In this document: in pieces, positions 17,693 through 26,972 of the stretch
Layout of the letters: every line of letters starts with the position of its first letter
How positions within the stretch are numbered: position 1 is the first letter of the stretch
Source of the DNA: Dyadobacter sp. UC 10
Lineage (GTDB): Bacteria; Bacteroidota; Bacteroidia; Cytophagales; Spirosomataceae
Length of the DNA stretch: 64,000 nucleotides
NCBI RefSeq assembly: GCF_008369915.1
Contig: NZ_VSRN01000001.1
Span: forward strand, 2,016,001 to 2,080,000
Reading direction: 5' to 3'
Translations under genes and position numbers: made by a program
Notes under the pieces: model-generated
Databases searched by the model: none
Told to the model about the DNA's origin: nothing
What the model saw: only the letters and a program-made list of their open reading frames with translations

Positions 17693-19084
17693 TCATTTAT
17701 CATAAAACATATTGCTACCTCCCGCTTTTTTAGTGATGGAAGAGATAATTTCCTGACCTTCTTCTTCCTTCAGGATCCTGGCCCCGCGGACCTGTCGCGC
17801 TACGCGAGTCCCGGTGATTTTGAAGAGTGCCTCACCTAGTAGCGGATCTTTCGGGTTGCCGAAAGGAAAGAGTATATTTCCCTCACTGGCTGCTATATCA
17901 GGCTCAAATCCAGTGTGATAATCCGACTTTTTGTCCTTGTTAAGGGATTTGGAGACGATTGGCTGCAAGCCCCATTTAATTCCCTTTTCCTCGCCGGTCA
18001 ACGTCACCGAGCCTACGTTTTTGCCTACCGTTTTGGAACCGACCAATGTAATGTTCATAAATGGTTTCAATCCATTGATCAGCAACTCGCTAGCCGAAGC
18101 CGAGCGGGAGGATACCAGAAAAACGACGTTCGTCAGGTTTCCGCCGATGTTTTGTGTTTTGGTTATAAACTTATCGTAAAAATAGCTGTCGCCGTATTTC
18201 TTACGATTCGTCTCGGTAACCTCGTCGTTGTATTCTTTGTAATAAAAAATATCATTGGCAGTACCTTTCACGATCAGGCTGGCCAGGTTGGTTGCCGAGC
18301 TTACATATCCCCCCGGATTGTATCGCAAATCCACTATCAAAGCATTCACATTGTTTCTTTGGAACGTCGCGAAAATGTTGTCGAGCTTTTTGTCGTATTG
18401 TCCGTTCGTCGCTTTGTAAGGCTGGGGGATAAACTGATGGTAAACCACATAACCGATCTTATTAGGCCCGTAAGTGTATATGGTGTCAAAAAACACGGGG
18501 TCTTCCTGTAACACAACCGGTGCCACTTCCCGTTTGGTAGTTGTTTCTTCCAGGACAGTACCGTTGATCCTGGCTAATTTGAAGGTCTTTTTTTCCTCGT
18601 TGTTCAACAGTTGGTTGTAATTACTGCCTGTCAGTTTCTGATCGTTCACACTGTTGAAGATATCTCCGCGAACAAATCCCACCTTGTCGGCAGGCGAGTC
18701 GGGAATTACGTAGAGCACGATACCGATTATGTTGGTAGAGCCGCTTGGGAAATACACGAGCTTGTATTCCATTCCCGTTGTTTTGGATTCACCGCCCAGC
18801 GAAGCCTGCAATTCATCCGCACTTTCCTGGATCCACGAAAAGCGGTCCCCGTCAGGCCGGGCGGTTGCATCGTAGCGGTAAAGCAGCGATTCGAAGAATT
18901 CGTCCGGCTTTTTAGTATAATCCGGTGAGGCCGGAATGTGGTCATTCCAGTAATACCAGTATTTCATATTGGCATAGATCCACTCATTCGTCTGCTTATC
19001 ATCCGCGGGATCTACATTCTTTTCGCGACACGCGTTCAGAAAAAAAGCTGTCAGTAACAACAGGAGGAGGTATTTTGCTTTCAT
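17693..19084 (-). CDS. S41 (C-terminal processing) peptidase, lipoprotein
   Basis: A 463-residue exported protease. The signal peptide ends LNAC, giving a lipidated Cys19. After a Bacteroidota-specific N-terminal region ([14 protein letters not shown]) comes a PDZ-like segment (around 130-175, with [16 protein letters not shown]) and the S41 core. The catalytic Ser lies in [16 protein letters not shown] and the general-base Lys in [10 protein letters not shown]. It is likely anchored at the outer membrane facing the periplasm or the surface. Its ATG overlaps the stop of the ornithine aminotransferase gene by 4 bases, so the two are co-translated although no functional link is obvious. Confidence 0.9.
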   Translation of the reverse strand: MKAKYLLLLLLTAFFLNACREKNVDPADDKQTNEWIYANMKYWYYWNDHIPASPDYTKKPDEFFESLLYRYDATARPDGDRFSWIQESADELQASLGGESKTTGMEYKLVYFPSGSTNIIGIVLYVIPDSPADKVGFVRGDIFNSVNDQKLTGSNYNQLLNNEEKKTFKLARINGTVLEETTTKREVAPVVLQEDPVFFDTIYTYGPNKIGYVVYHQFIPQPYKATNGQYDKKLDNIFATFQRNNVNALIVDLRYNPGGYVSSATNLASLIVKGTANDIFYYKEYNDEVTETNRKKYGDSYFYDKFITKTQNIGGNLTNVVFLVSSRSASASELLINGLKPFMNITLVGSKTVGKNVGSVTLTGEEKGIKWGLQPIVSKSLNKDKKSDYHTGFEPDIAASEGNILFPFGNPKDPLLGEALFKITGTRVARQVRGARILKEEEGQEIISSITKKAGGSNMFYDK

Positions 19085-20346
19085 AATGCCCGGTTAAATG
19101 CTAGGAAAACCTCGTCAATTATATCGCAAGCCTGGTTCATTTGCTCTTCGTTGATCACGAGCGGCGGCGCAAACCGGATTTTGTTTCCGTGTGTAGGTTT
19201 GCAGAGCAGCCCCTTTTCCATCATTTTATAACAAAGGTCCATTGCGGCAGAACCTTCTTCGCTATCATTGATTACGATCGCATTCAAAAGTCCCTTTCCT
19301 CTAACGATTTCTATCAGAGAACATTGCTTTTGCAAATCCAGCATTCTGTTTCTGAAAAGCTGTCCCATTTGCTCCGCATTATCAGCGAGATTTTCATTTT
19401 CCACCACCTGTAAAGCCGCAATGGTCACCGCACACGCGAGCGGGTTACCGCCATAAGTAGATCCGTGCTCGCCGGGTGCGATCGTAAGCATGATTTCATT
19501 GTCGGCAAATGCGGCTGAAACGGGCATTACACCGCCAGAAAGTGCTTTTCCCAAAACTAATATGTCCGGCTTGACACCTTCCCAGTCACACGCGAGCCGC
19601 TTCCCCGTTCGTCCGATTCCGGTTTGCACTTCATCAGCTATGAACAGCACATTGTATTTTGTACATAAATCCCTGACGCCTTTCAGATAACCTGCTTTGG
19701 GTACTACAACCCCAGCCTCTCCCTGGACCGGCTCGACCATAAAGCCGGCCACATTCGGGTCGCGTTTGAAAATGGACTCCAATGCATCCAGGTCGTCGTA
19801 AGGTATAATCTCATACCCTGGCAAAAAAGGACCGTAATCATCGGTGCTCGAAGGATCGGTGGAAGAGGAAATAGCAGCCAGCGTCCTCCCCCAGAAGTTG
19901 CCCGCAGCATAAACTGTCTTGGCTTTCCCCGGTTCAATTCCTTTTACTTTATACGCCCATTTACGGGTGAGTTTCAATGCAGTTTCACCACCTTCCACAC
20001 CCGAATTCATCATCAACACCTTATCATAACCGAAATATTCGCACAAGTATTTTTCGCATTCACCCAGGCGATCATTATAAAATGCGCGGGAAGTAAGCGT
20101 CAGCCTTTGCGCCTGCGCAATCATGGCATTGATAATATGCGGGTGACAATGTCCCTGGCTCACAGCACTATATGCTGAGAGAAAATCAAAGTATTGCCTG
20201 CCCTCCACATCCCACAAATACACACCCGATCCCCTTTCCAGCACTACGGGCATTGGTTTGTAATTATGTGCACCATATTGATATTCGAGCTCCATTGCAT
20301 GCTGCGAGCTGCTCATTGTGTCTGTATAGTCTGAGATTTTTTCCAT
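19081..20346 (-). CDS. rocD: Ornithine--oxo-acid transaminase
   Basis: A 421-residue class III PLP aminotransferase. It resembles ornithine aminotransferase along its length: [24 protein letters not shown] at the N-terminus, [20 protein letters not shown] for cofactor binding, [12 protein letters not shown] and the Schiff-base lysine in [16 protein letters not shown] (about residue 267). The enzyme converts ornithine and 2-oxoglutarate to glutamate semialdehyde and glutamate, linking arginine breakdown to proline and glutamate. The arginine decarboxylase 5 kb away is another arginine-using enzyme but not in the same operon. The first gene of a two-gene unit with the S41 protease. Confidence 0.92.
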   Translation of the reverse strand: MEKISDYTDTMSSSQHAMELEYQYGAHNYKPMPVVLERGSGVYLWDVEGRQYFDFLSAYSAVSQGHCHPHIINAMIAQAQRLTLTSRAFYNDRLGECEKYLCEYFGYDKVLMMNSGVEGGETALKLTRKWAYKVKGIEPGKAKTVYAAGNFWGRTLAAISSSTDPSSTDDYGPFLPGYEIIPYDDLDALESIFKRDPNVAGFMVEPVQGEAGVVVPKAGYLKGVRDLCTKYNVLFIADEVQTGIGRTGKRLACDWEGVKPDILVLGKALSGGVMPVSAAFADNEIMLTIAPGEHGSTYGGNPLACAVTIAALQVVENENLADNAEQMGQLFRNRMLDLQKQCSLIEIVRGKGLLNAIVINDSEEGSAAMDLCYKMMEKGLLCKPTHGNKIRFAPPLVINEEQMNQACDIIDEVFLAFNRAL

Positions 20347-20404
20347 AATAAGCCATCATTTCTATTTATGTAAAAATAGAGAAAAGCATTGAGGGAATTA
20401 GTGA

Positions 20405-20435
20405 TTTTACAGTAAGCCTTATAATCTTATATTTG
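20405..20435 (+). promoter_or_regulatory. Promoter of the toxin-antitoxin pair
   Basis: TATATTTG at 20428-20435 is a perfect TAnnTTTG element; TTTT at 20405-20408 stands 19 bases upstream as a weak -33. The antitoxin ATG follows 24 bases downstream. Confidence 0.55.
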
Positions 20436-20459
20436 TAAAAGATCAGAAGGCTAAAGCAT

Positions 20460-20693
20460 ATGAAAGCGCACTATATTCCAGAAAATCGCAGTACCACCAC
20501 CCGCAAGTTCATTCCGGTTCAGGAGTGGAACTCTCTCAAATCTGAGTCTTTGCTTACTGAAGGATCCGAATCCTATCACATTCCTGATTGGCAAAAAGAA
20601 ATTGTACTTAAAAGGATCCAGGCATTCGAAAGTGGAACAGAAGAATTACTCGACTTTGAAGAAGCAATGAAAGAGATCGAGAAAGATCTCTGA
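20460..20693 (+). CDS. Putative antitoxin of a ParE/RelE-type module
   Basis: A 77-residue acidic protein (MKAHYIPENRS start, C-terminal DFEEAMKEIEKDL). The last third, from about IPDWQKEIVLKRI, resembles the addiction-module component family: a short DWQKEIVLxRI helix, then a loop and an acidic amphipathic helix. The N-terminal third has no recognised DNA-binding fold. The stop codon overlaps the start of the toxin gene as TGATG, the classic arrangement of antitoxin before toxin. The role is inferred mainly from this coupling. Confidence 0.75.
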   Translation: MKAHYIPENRSTTTRKFIPVQEWNSLKSESLLTEGSESYHIPDWQKEIVLKRIQAFESGTEELLDFEEAMKEIEKDL

Positions 20694-20995
20694 TGTATAA
20701 AATTAAAATAACCCCTGGGGCCAGACTGGACACCAGGGAGGCTGCGCTTTGGTATAATGAGCAACGGCCAGGATTGGGTAAACGGTTTACAAACTTTGTT
20801 AAAGGTAAACTCGAATTGATAAGTAAAAACCCTTACTTATATGAAGTTCGTTATTCAAATATCCGTTTGGCGCAATTGCCAATTTTTCCATTTTCCATAC
20901 ATTTTAGAATTGACGAGATTAGTAAAACGGTTGTCATTTTTGCTGTTTTCCACATGAGCCTTAATCCTGACAAATGGCCGTTTCGAAAAGAATAG
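20693..20995 (+). CDS. RelE/ParE-family toxin
   Basis: A 100-residue basic protein of the ParE/RelE superfamily. It shows the family's ARLDTREAALWYNEQRPGLGKRF helix hairpin (residues about 9-31), the central KNPYLYEVRY strand and the terminal FRIDEISKTVVIFAVFHMSLNPDKW segment. The pattern WYNEQRPGLG is typical of ParE-like toxins of Bacteroidota, which act on gyrase or on ribosomal mRNA; the target cannot be told. It is one base overlapped with the upstream antitoxin. Confidence 0.85.
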   Translation: MYKIKITPGARLDTREAALWYNEQRPGLGKRFTNFVKGKLELISKNPYLYEVRYSNIRLAQLPIFPFSIHFRIDEISKTVVIFAVFHMSLNPDKWPFRKE

Positions 20996-21001
20996 AAAAC
21001 A

Positions 21002-21035
21002 TTTGTTGAAACATCAATTTCACATACTAAATTTG
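21002..21035 (+). promoter_or_regulatory. Promoter of the TPP-riboswitch transcript
   Basis: TTTG at 21002-21005 and TAAATTTG at 21028-21035, spacer 22 (or TTG at 21006-21008, spacer 19). Transcription would start within the 5' side of the riboswitch, as expected. Confidence 0.6.
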
Positions 21036-21042
21036 CAAACAT

Positions 21043-21124
21043 AATCTCAAAGGGGTGCCCTACCTGACGGGCTGAGATCATACCCATAAACCTGATCCGG
21101 GTAATGCCGGCGGAGGAAGAGAAA
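21043..21124 (+). promoter_or_regulatory. TPP riboswitch (THI element)
   Basis: The conserved core is complete: GGGGTGCCC (21052-21060), GGGCTGAGATCATACCC (21069-21085), then AACCTGATCCGGGTAATGCCGGCGGAGG split over 21089-21117. The TAATCTC at the 5' end pairs with GAGA at the 3' end to close P1. It precedes the TonB receptor gene by about 90 bases and so should repress it when thiamine pyrophosphate is plentiful. No clear terminator follows; translational control is more likely. Confidence 0.93.
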
Positions 21125-21214
21125 GCTGGAAAAATCCATAGCTGTTTCTAAATTTTATTTATTGTTTTAAATCAAGATAGGTGGCCCCTGCCTGTTGTAA
21201 CTATTTATCTCGCA

Positions 21215-23665
21215 ATGCGAAACGTTACTACCTATCTGCTCGTGCTGGTTTTCAGCGTGACTATCAGTGCCCATACCTTTGCACAACGCACCATTTCCGG
21301 TCGCGTTACCGACTCCGAGGACGGAAAGCCGCTCCCCGGCGCTACCATCAAAGCCTCTGAGATTCGTGGCACCAACTCCGATCAGAATGGGAATTTCACC
21401 CTTCGCAACATTTCGGATAATGTGAGCGAGTTTGAAGTTTCCTATATTGGTTATCAAACCATTCAAATTCCTCTAAATGGACAGAATCAACTGGAAATCA
21501 AGCTGGTAAAGAGCACTTACCAGGCCGACGAAGTGGTAATCAATGCAACCCGCGTCAATGAAAAAAGTGCAATGGCGTTTACGAATGTGACCGCGGCAGC
21601 TATCGACAAGCAGAACCTCGGCCAGGATTTACCCGTACTGCTCAACTTCACGCCTTCACTTGTGAGTACGAGTGACGCAGGTGCGGGTGTAGGTTATACC
21701 GGAATCAGGATCCGCGGCTCCGATGCAACCCGCATTAATGTGACTGTCAACGGAATACCTTACAACGATGCTGAAAGTCAGGGTGTTTTTTGGGTGAATA
21801 TGCCCGACTTCGCCTCTTCGGTGAGCAGCATTCAGATCCAGCGCGGCGTGGGTACCTCAACCAATGGAGCGGCTTCCTTCGGCGCGACGGTGAATATCAA
21901 TACCAATGCATTGCGAAAAGAAGCCTATGCAGAGCTGAACAATGCTTACGGATCTTTCAATACTTTCAAAAACACATTGAAAGTGGGTACCGGTCTGATC
22001 AAAGACAAGTTCACATTCGATGCGCGACTTTCCCGCGTTTCATCCGACGGTTTTGTCGATCGTGCGGCTTCCGAGCTGCATTCCTACTATTTGTCAGGTG
22101 GTTATTTTGGCAGGAAAAGCTTTGTACGGGTCAATGTATTTTCAGGAAAAGAGCGTACTTACCAGTCGTGGAACGGCGTGCCGGAAGCTAAGTTGCGCGG
22201 CGACCGGGAGGGAATTTTGAGCTACATTGAAAGAAACGGATTGGACGAAGCAGATGCACAGAACCTGCTCAACGCTGACAACCGCACTTACAATTCGTAT
22301 ACCTACAAAAATGAGGTAGATAATTACCGCCAGGATCATTACCAGCTTGTTTCGTCACACAGTCTGAGCGATAAATGGAACTTCAATCTCAATGCATTTT
22401 TGGTTAGAGGTTTGGGATATTACGAGCAGTACCGGAAAGGTGATGATTACGCAAACTACAATCTGCCGAATGTTATAATCGGCGCCGATACACTGGAAAG
22501 TACCGATCTGATCCGCAGGCGCTGGCTGGATAATTATTTCTACGGAACTACCTTTTCGCTCGATTATAACAGTTTCAAAAAGCTGACCGCCAGCATTGGC
22601 GGCGGCTGGAACAAGTACGACGGTAACCATTATGGACAGCTTATCTGGGCCAGAAATGCGGGAAACATCGAAAACGAGCACCAGTACTATTACAGCCAGG
22701 GGATCAAAAAGGATTTTAATATTTACGGAAAACTGTATTATCAGTTTACCGATAAGCTCAATGCATTTGCCGATCTGCAATTCAGAACTGTAAGTCACGC
22801 GGTCCACGGGACGGACAATGATCAGGTTCAACTGGCGGTTGACCAATCTTATTCCTTTTTGAATCCAAAAGCAGGATTAACGTATCAGATCGCGAATCAG
22901 AGCAGCATTTATGCGTCTTACAGCATCGGAAACCGCGAACCGAACCGCGATGATCTTACCAATACAACTGCTGTTTTATTCCCAAAAAGTGAGCGTCTGC
23001 AAAACGTGGAGGCGGGTTTCAGGACACAGCAGGGGAAATTTGCTTTTGCGGCGAACTATTATTTAATGCATTACAAAAATCAGCTGGTACTCACCGGACA
23101 GATCAATGATGTTGGAAATTCGATCCGCGTGAATGTTCCGAAAAGCTACCGGACAGGAATCGAGCTGGAAGGCGCAGTCGCATTCAACCACTTTCTGAAA
23201 TGGAATGTGAACGCAACTTTCAGCCGGAATAAGATCCATAATTTCACTGAATATGTGGTCGATTACGACAATGGAGGATATCAGACCGTAAACCACGGAA
23301 AGTCCGATATTTCTTTTTCGCCCAATGTAGTTGCAGGAAGTCAGCTGACTTATGCCATACAAAAAAACCTGGAACTGGCGCTGCTGACTAAATATGTAGG
23401 CAAACAATATCTCGATAACACTTCCACTGAAAGCCGGAAACTCGACGCATACTTCACAAATGACGTGCGCCTGTCATGGACGGTCAAACCAAAATGGGCG
23501 AATGAAATTGCATTCAATCTGCTGGTCAACAATATCCTGGCTGAGCAATACGAATCAAACGGTTATACCTACGGCTACATCGCCGGGGGCGCATTAACAC
23601 AGGAAAATTTCTACTTCCCGCAAGCTGGCAGAAACTTTCTGGTAGGGGTTAATTTTAGGTTTTGA
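21215..23665 (+). CDS. TonB-dependent receptor under TPP riboswitch control (predicted thiamine or precursor uptake)
   Basis: An 816-residue outer-membrane receptor. Signal peptide at 1-24 (ending TFAQ), carboxypeptidase-regulatory-like domain about 27-108 (ISGRVTDSEDGKPLPGATI), plug about 120-230 (IRIRGSDATRINVTVNGIPYND, then GTSTNGAASFGATVNI) and a 22-strand barrel to the C-terminal Phe (FLVGVNFRF). The TPP riboswitch immediately upstream points to import of thiamine, its phosphates or a precursor across the outer membrane; thiamine-regulated receptors of this kind are known in Bacteroidota. No inner-membrane thiamine transporter or kinase follows; hemE is next. Confidence 0.9.
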   Translation: MRNVTTYLLVLVFSVTISAHTFAQRTISGRVTDSEDGKPLPGATIKASEIRGTNSDQNGNFTLRNISDNVSEFEVSYIGYQTIQIPLNGQNQLEIKLVKSTYQADEVVINATRVNEKSAMAFTNVTAAAIDKQNLGQDLPVLLNFTPSLVSTSDAGAGVGYTGIRIRGSDATRINVTVNGIPYNDAESQGVFWVNMPDFASSVSSIQIQRGVGTSTNGAASFGATVNINTNALRKEAYAELNNAYGSFNTFKNTLKVGTGLIKDKFTFDARLSRVSSDGFVDRAASELHSYYLSGGYFGRKSFVRVNVFSGKERTYQSWNGVPEAKLRGDREGILSYIERNGLDEADAQNLLNADNRTYNSYTYKNEVDNYRQDHYQLVSSHSLSDKWNFNLNAFLVRGLGYYEQYRKGDDYANYNLPNVIIGADTLESTDLIRRRWLDNYFYGTTFSLDYNSFKKLTASIGGGWNKYDGNHYGQLIWARNAGNIENEHQYYYSQGIKKDFNIYGKLYYQFTDKLNAFADLQFRTVSHAVHGTDNDQVQLAVDQSYSFLNPKAGLTYQIANQSSIYASYSIGNREPNRDDLTNTTAVLFPKSERLQNVEAGFRTQQGKFAFAANYYLMHYKNQLVLTGQINDVGNSIRVNVPKSYRTGIELEGAVAFNHFLKWNVNATFSRNKIHNFTEYVVDYDNGGYQTVNHGKSDISFSPNVVAGSQLTYAIQKNLELALLTKYVGKQYLDNTSTESRKLDAYFTNDVRLSWTVKPKWANEIAFNLLVNNILAEQYESNGYTYGYIAGGALTQENFYFPQAGRNFLVGVNFRF

Positions 23666-23688
23666 TTTCGACTTTCTGGCTACCTTTG
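23661..23688 (+). promoter_or_regulatory. Possible promoter of hemE
   Basis: TACCTTTG at 23681-23688 is a perfect TAnnTTTG element only 4 bases before the hemE ATG, implying an almost leaderless transcript. TTTG at 23661-23664 is the nearest -33 candidate with a short 16-base spacer. Confidence 0.4.
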
Positions 23689-23692
23689 CCGC

Positions 23693-24721
23693 ATGGAACT
23701 CAAAAATGACCTTTTGCTTCGTGCGGCGCGGGGCGAGAAAACGGAGCGGACGCCGGTTTGGATGATGCGGCAGGCGGGCCGGATTTTGGCTGAATACCGG
23801 GCGGTAAGAGAAAAAGCAGGTAGCTTTATCAAACTCGCTACCACGCCAGAAATGGCGGCGGAAGTCACCTTGCAACCCGTTGATTTGCTTGGCGTTGACG
23901 CAGCTATTATATTTTCAGATATTCTCGTGATCCCCGAAGCAATGGGGCTGCCCTACGAAATGGCCGAGCAGCGCGGACCGGTTTTTCCTGCGACCGTGCA
24001 TTCCATGCAAGACCTCGAAAAGCTGCATATTGCTGAGCCGGAAACAGATCTAAAATACGTGCTCGACGCGATCAAGCTCACCAAGCAGGGATTGGAAAAC
24101 CGGGTTCCTTTGATCGGTTTCGCTGGCGCGCCTTTCACTATTTTTTGTTACATGACGGAAGGAAAAGGCTCTAAAACCTTTTCAGTGGCCAAAAAGCATT
24201 TGTATGCAGATCCTCAATTTTCCCACGCATTACTGCAAAAAATCACAGACAGCACAATTGCTTACCTGAAAGCGCAGATAGTAGCCGGCGCCGATCTGGT
24301 ACAAATTTTCGATTCCTGGGCAGGTATTCTGTCGCCCGAGCAGTACCGGATTTTTTCCCTACCCTATATCAAACAAATCTGCGACGCGATCACAGAAGTA
24401 CCTGTGACCGTTTTTGCGAAAGGTGCATTTTTTGCAAGAAAAGAGATAAGCGAATTAAGTTGCGATGTGGTGGGGCTCGACTGGAATATGGATATACGCG
24501 AATCGCGCGAACTGATTCCCAACAAAACGCTGCAAGGTAACCTCGACCCGTGCGTACTATACGCTTCCTACGATCAGATCAGGCTTGAAGTGAAGAAAAT
24601 GCTGGAACAGTTTGGCACCCAGAAATACATCGCCAACCTTGGCCACGGCGTTTATCCCGACACTGACCCGGATAAGGTGCGGTGTTTCATTGAATCTGTC
24701 AAAGAATATTCAAGTCTGTAA
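23693..24721 (+). CDS. hemE: Uroporphyrinogen decarboxylase
   Basis: A 342-residue enzyme that removes the four acetate carboxyls of uroporphyrinogen III to give coproporphyrinogen III in haem synthesis. The N-terminal signature [12 protein letters not shown] (residues about 20-31) with its active-site arginine, the substrate-loop GFAGAPFT near 143-150 and the C-terminal [12 protein letters not shown] are all present, and length is standard. It is cytosolic. The stop overlaps the next gene's start as TAATG, so the GmhB-like phosphatase is co-translated. No other haem genes are adjacent. Confidence 0.96.
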   Translation: MELKNDLLLRAARGEKTERTPVWMMRQAGRILAEYRAVREKAGSFIKLATTPEMAAEVTLQPVDLLGVDAAIIFSDILVIPEAMGLPYEMAEQRGPVFPATVHSMQDLEKLHIAEPETDLKYVLDAIKLTKQGLENRVPLIGFAGAPFTIFCYMTEGKGSKTFSVAKKHLYADPQFSHALLQKITDSTIAYLKAQIVAGADLVQIFDSWAGILSPEQYRIFSLPYIKQICDAITEVPVTVFAKGAFFARKEISELSCDVVGLDWNMDIRESRELIPNKTLQGNLDPCVLYASYDQIRLEVKKMLEQFGTQKYIANLGHGVYPDTDPDKVRCFIESVKEYSSL

Positions 24722-25251
24722 TGTCAGTACCAAAAAAGAAATGTGTATTCCTCGATCGCGACGGAGTACTTAATGAGGATTGCCCCGACTACGTATATGA
24801 TCTTAAAGATCTGGTAATTCCGGCAGGTGTTCCGCAGGCGCTTCAAATGCTCAAAAAGGCAGGATATCTGCTGATTGTGATCACCAATCAGGCGGGTATT
24901 GCAAAAGGGCTATATACCGCTGAAAATGTGTACATAATCCATGAAGCAATGCAGCAGGCTTCGGAAAATGCATTGGATGATCTTTATTTTTCCCCCTATC
25001 ATCCGCAGTTTTCCGGCGCTTCCTTGTCGAGAAAACCAGGTTCATTGATGCTGGAAAAAGCGATTGCCAAATATGATATTGATCCCGAACTGTCATGGAT
25101 GATTGGTGACAGGGATAGGGATATGCAGGCTGGAAAGAATGCGGGAGTACGAACAATCCACATTGTTCCTGATACTGAAAAATCGGAGGGTGATTACGCG
25201 GCTGCCAATTTATTGGATGCAGCCGAAATCATAGTAAAAATTTCAGCTTAG
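24721..25251 (+). CDS. HAD-IIIA family phosphatase, GmhB-like
   Basis: A 176-residue HAD-family phosphatase of the histidinol-phosphatase/GmhB subfamily. The catalytic motif FLDRDGVLNED carries the nucleophile Asp12 and acid/base Asp14; motif II is VITNQAGIAKG and motif IV is MIGDRDRDMQAG. GmhB removes the 7-phosphate from heptose-1,7-bisphosphate for LPS core synthesis; the typical four-cysteine zinc loop of GmhB is not evident (the loop reads FSPYHPQFSGASLSRKP), so another sugar-phosphate substrate is possible. Translationally coupled to hemE. Its stop overlaps by 3 bases that of a tiny convergent lipoprotein gene. Confidence 0.85.
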   Translation: MSVPKKKCVFLDRDGVLNEDCPDYVYDLKDLVIPAGVPQALQMLKKAGYLLIVITNQAGIAKGLYTAENVYIIHEAMQQASENALDDLYFSPYHPQFSGASLSRKPGSLMLEKAIAKYDIDPELSWMIGDRDRDMQAGKNAGVRTIHIVPDTEKSEGDYAAANLLDAAEIIVKISA

Positions 25252-25373
25252 GCTTTTACTACCGGAGCGGCCTGAATCTTTTGAACTGAGCCGTAAGCAG
25301 GGCAGGCATGCTTGGTGCAGGCTGAGGCTGCCAGTGTTCCGCAAACCGCGAAAATGACCAGGATCTTTTTCAT
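25248..25373 (-). CDS. Tiny lipoprotein, 41 residues
   Basis: A short frame starting ATG at 25373 and ending TAA at 25248. It encodes a classic signal sequence (MKKILVIFAVCGTLAAS) followed by AC, i.e. a lipidation Cys at about residue 19, and only about 22 mature residues with the KHACPAYGS motif. Small lipoproteins with a C-terminal HxCPAY motif are frequent in Bacteroidota. It is convergent with and slightly overlaps the phosphatase gene. The function is unknown. Confidence rests on the signal peptide, not on length. Confidence 0.65.
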   Translation of the reverse strand: MKKILVIFAVCGTLAASACTKHACPAYGSVQKIQAAPVVKA

Positions 25374-25415
25374 TTTTCTGTTCGTATAAGGTTTTGTCAC
25401 CGTAAAAATATAAAA

Positions 25416-25473
25416 AAAGTTCTTTGAATAAGTGTTGCAGTCCGACTAATAACGAACTCATTCAAAGAACTTT
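25416..25473. terminator. Perfect 14-base inverted repeat, probable terminator after arginine decarboxylase
   Basis: The arm at 25416-25429 is the exact complement of the arm at 25460-25473 (AAAGTTCTTTGAAT / ATTCAAAGAACTTT) around a 30-base loop. On the minus strand the stem, read after the decarboxylase stop at 25485, runs into TTTTTTTATA, so it should act as a terminator for that gene. The long loop is unusual for an intrinsic terminator. Confidence 0.6.
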
Positions 25474-25484
25474 ATATTAAGCGG

Positions 25485-26972
25485 TTAAATTTTTGTTTCG
25501 GCCAACTCTTCCTCCACCTCTACCGGCAAATCTTCCTTGCCATTATTGTTGTTAATCTGACTGGTAAAAGGCTCCTCCTTAAAGCCCAGTATCCGCAGCA
25601 TCGAATCGCTGTTTTGCTCCTGAGCGAATACACGTGTTGTTATATTTCCGTCTTCGTCTTTATCGACCAGCACGTGTTTCGGTGCCGGGATCAGGCAGTG
25701 CTGAATCCCACCGTAGCCGCCCAGGGATTCCTGGTAAGCACCGGTATGGAAAAATCCGATGTATTGCTTTTCGGTTTCTTCTTCAAAAATCGGCATATAC
25801 AGATCAGCACTGTGCATTTCACTGTTGTAAAAATCCTGTGAATCGCACGTTAATCCGCCCAGATTCACTTTTTGGTACGCATTGTCCCAGTTATTGATCG
25901 GAAGCATGATATACTTCTGGTTCATACCCCACGAATCAGGCAGCTGAGTGATAAAAGATCCATTGATCATATACCAAAGCTCCTTGTCGTTTTGCAGCTT
26001 TTTGTCAATGATTTCATAAATCACCGCGCCACTTTCGCCTACCGTGTAGCTTCCAAATTCCGTAAAAATATGTGGAACCGGCACATTGTTTTTGTTGCAG
26101 ATCCATTGAATATTTTCAATGATTTCGTCAATCATCTGCTGGTAATCATAGCCCGATTGCAATGAAGTCTGGATCGGCAAACCGCCGCCAATGTCGATAG
26201 AATCGAGCTCGGGGCAAATCTTTTGCATTTCGCAGTATTTGAACATAAACCGGGTAAGCTCACTCCAGTAATACGCGCTGTCTTTGATACCGGTATTGAT
26301 AAAAAAGTGCAGCATTTTGAGCTTAAACCGTGGATTAGGCTCAATTTTCTCTTTGTAAAGCTGCTGCACATCGTGGTAACGGATACCAAGACGCGAGGTA
26401 TAGAATGCAAAATTAGGTTCTTCGTCAGTGGCAATGCGCATTCCGAAATTGACCGTGTCCGCGGTAACCTGCTGCTCGTAAGATTCGATTTCTTTGAGGT
26501 TGTCCAGAATGGGGACCACATTGAAGCCTTCGTTGATCAGCTCGCTCAGATATTGCGTATAACGCGGCAGCTTGTAACCATTGGCAAGAATATAAGTGCT
26601 TTTGTTCACCTTACCCCGGCGGTACAGTTCCCGGATAATGGGAATATCAAACGCAGAAGAAGTTTCAATGTGGATATTATGCTTCAATGCCTCTTCAAGC
26701 ACAAAGCTGAAATGCGAAGATTTGGTACAATAGCAATAAGTGTAAGTCCCTTTGTAATTGTGCCTCTTGAATGCATTCCGGAAAAACATATTTGCATTCT
26801 CTATATGCTCCCCTATTTTGGGTAAATAATTTATTTTAAGAGGCGTACCGTGCTCCCTGATGATGTCCATCAGAGGTACATTGTTGAACAGCAATTCATT
26901 ATTATCAACATTAAATTCCATGGTTGGGAATTCGAACGTCTGCTCAATAAGGTCAATGTAGCTGCTTTTCAT
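25485..26972 (-). CDS. speA: Arginine decarboxylase (alanine-racemase-fold, Bacteroidota type)
   Basis: A 495-residue fold-III PLP decarboxylase. The cofactor lysine is K84 in YCYCTKSSHF. A glycine-rich phosphate loop IDIGGGLPI and the FTEFGSYTVGESGAV segment follow, with the C-terminal CDSQDFY motif that supplies the catalytic Cys/Asp in this fold. It resembles the shorter arginine decarboxylases of Bacteroidota (agmatine and polyamine synthesis) more than the 650-residue SpeA of enterobacteria. A poorly ordered acidic tail (EVEEELAETKI) ends the protein. It is a single gene with a possible terminator after it. Confusion with a diaminopimelate/ornithine decarboxylase relative is the main uncertainty. 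Confidence 0.82.
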   Translation of the reverse strand: MKSSYIDLIEQTFEFPTMEFNVDNNELLFNNVPLMDIIREHGTPLKINYLPKIGEHIENANMFFRNAFKRHNYKGTYTYCYCTKSSHFSFVLEEALKHNIHIETSSAFDIPIIRELYRRGKVNKSTYILANGYKLPRYTQYLSELINEGFNVVPILDNLKEIESYEQQVTADTVNFGMRIATDEEPNFAFYTSRLGIRYHDVQQLYKEKIEPNPRFKLKMLHFFINTGIKDSAYYWSELTRFMFKYCEMQKICPELDSIDIGGGLPIQTSLQSGYDYQQMIDEIIENIQWICNKNNVPVPHIFTEFGSYTVGESGAVIYEIIDKKLQNDKELWYMINGSFITQLPDSWGMNQKYIMLPINNWDNAYQKVNLGGLTCDSQDFYNSEMHSADLYMPIFEEETEKQYIGFFHTGAYQESLGGYGGIQHCLIPAPKHVLVDKDEDGNITTRVFAQEQNSDSMLRILGFKEEPFTSQINNNNGKEDLPVEVEEELAETKI

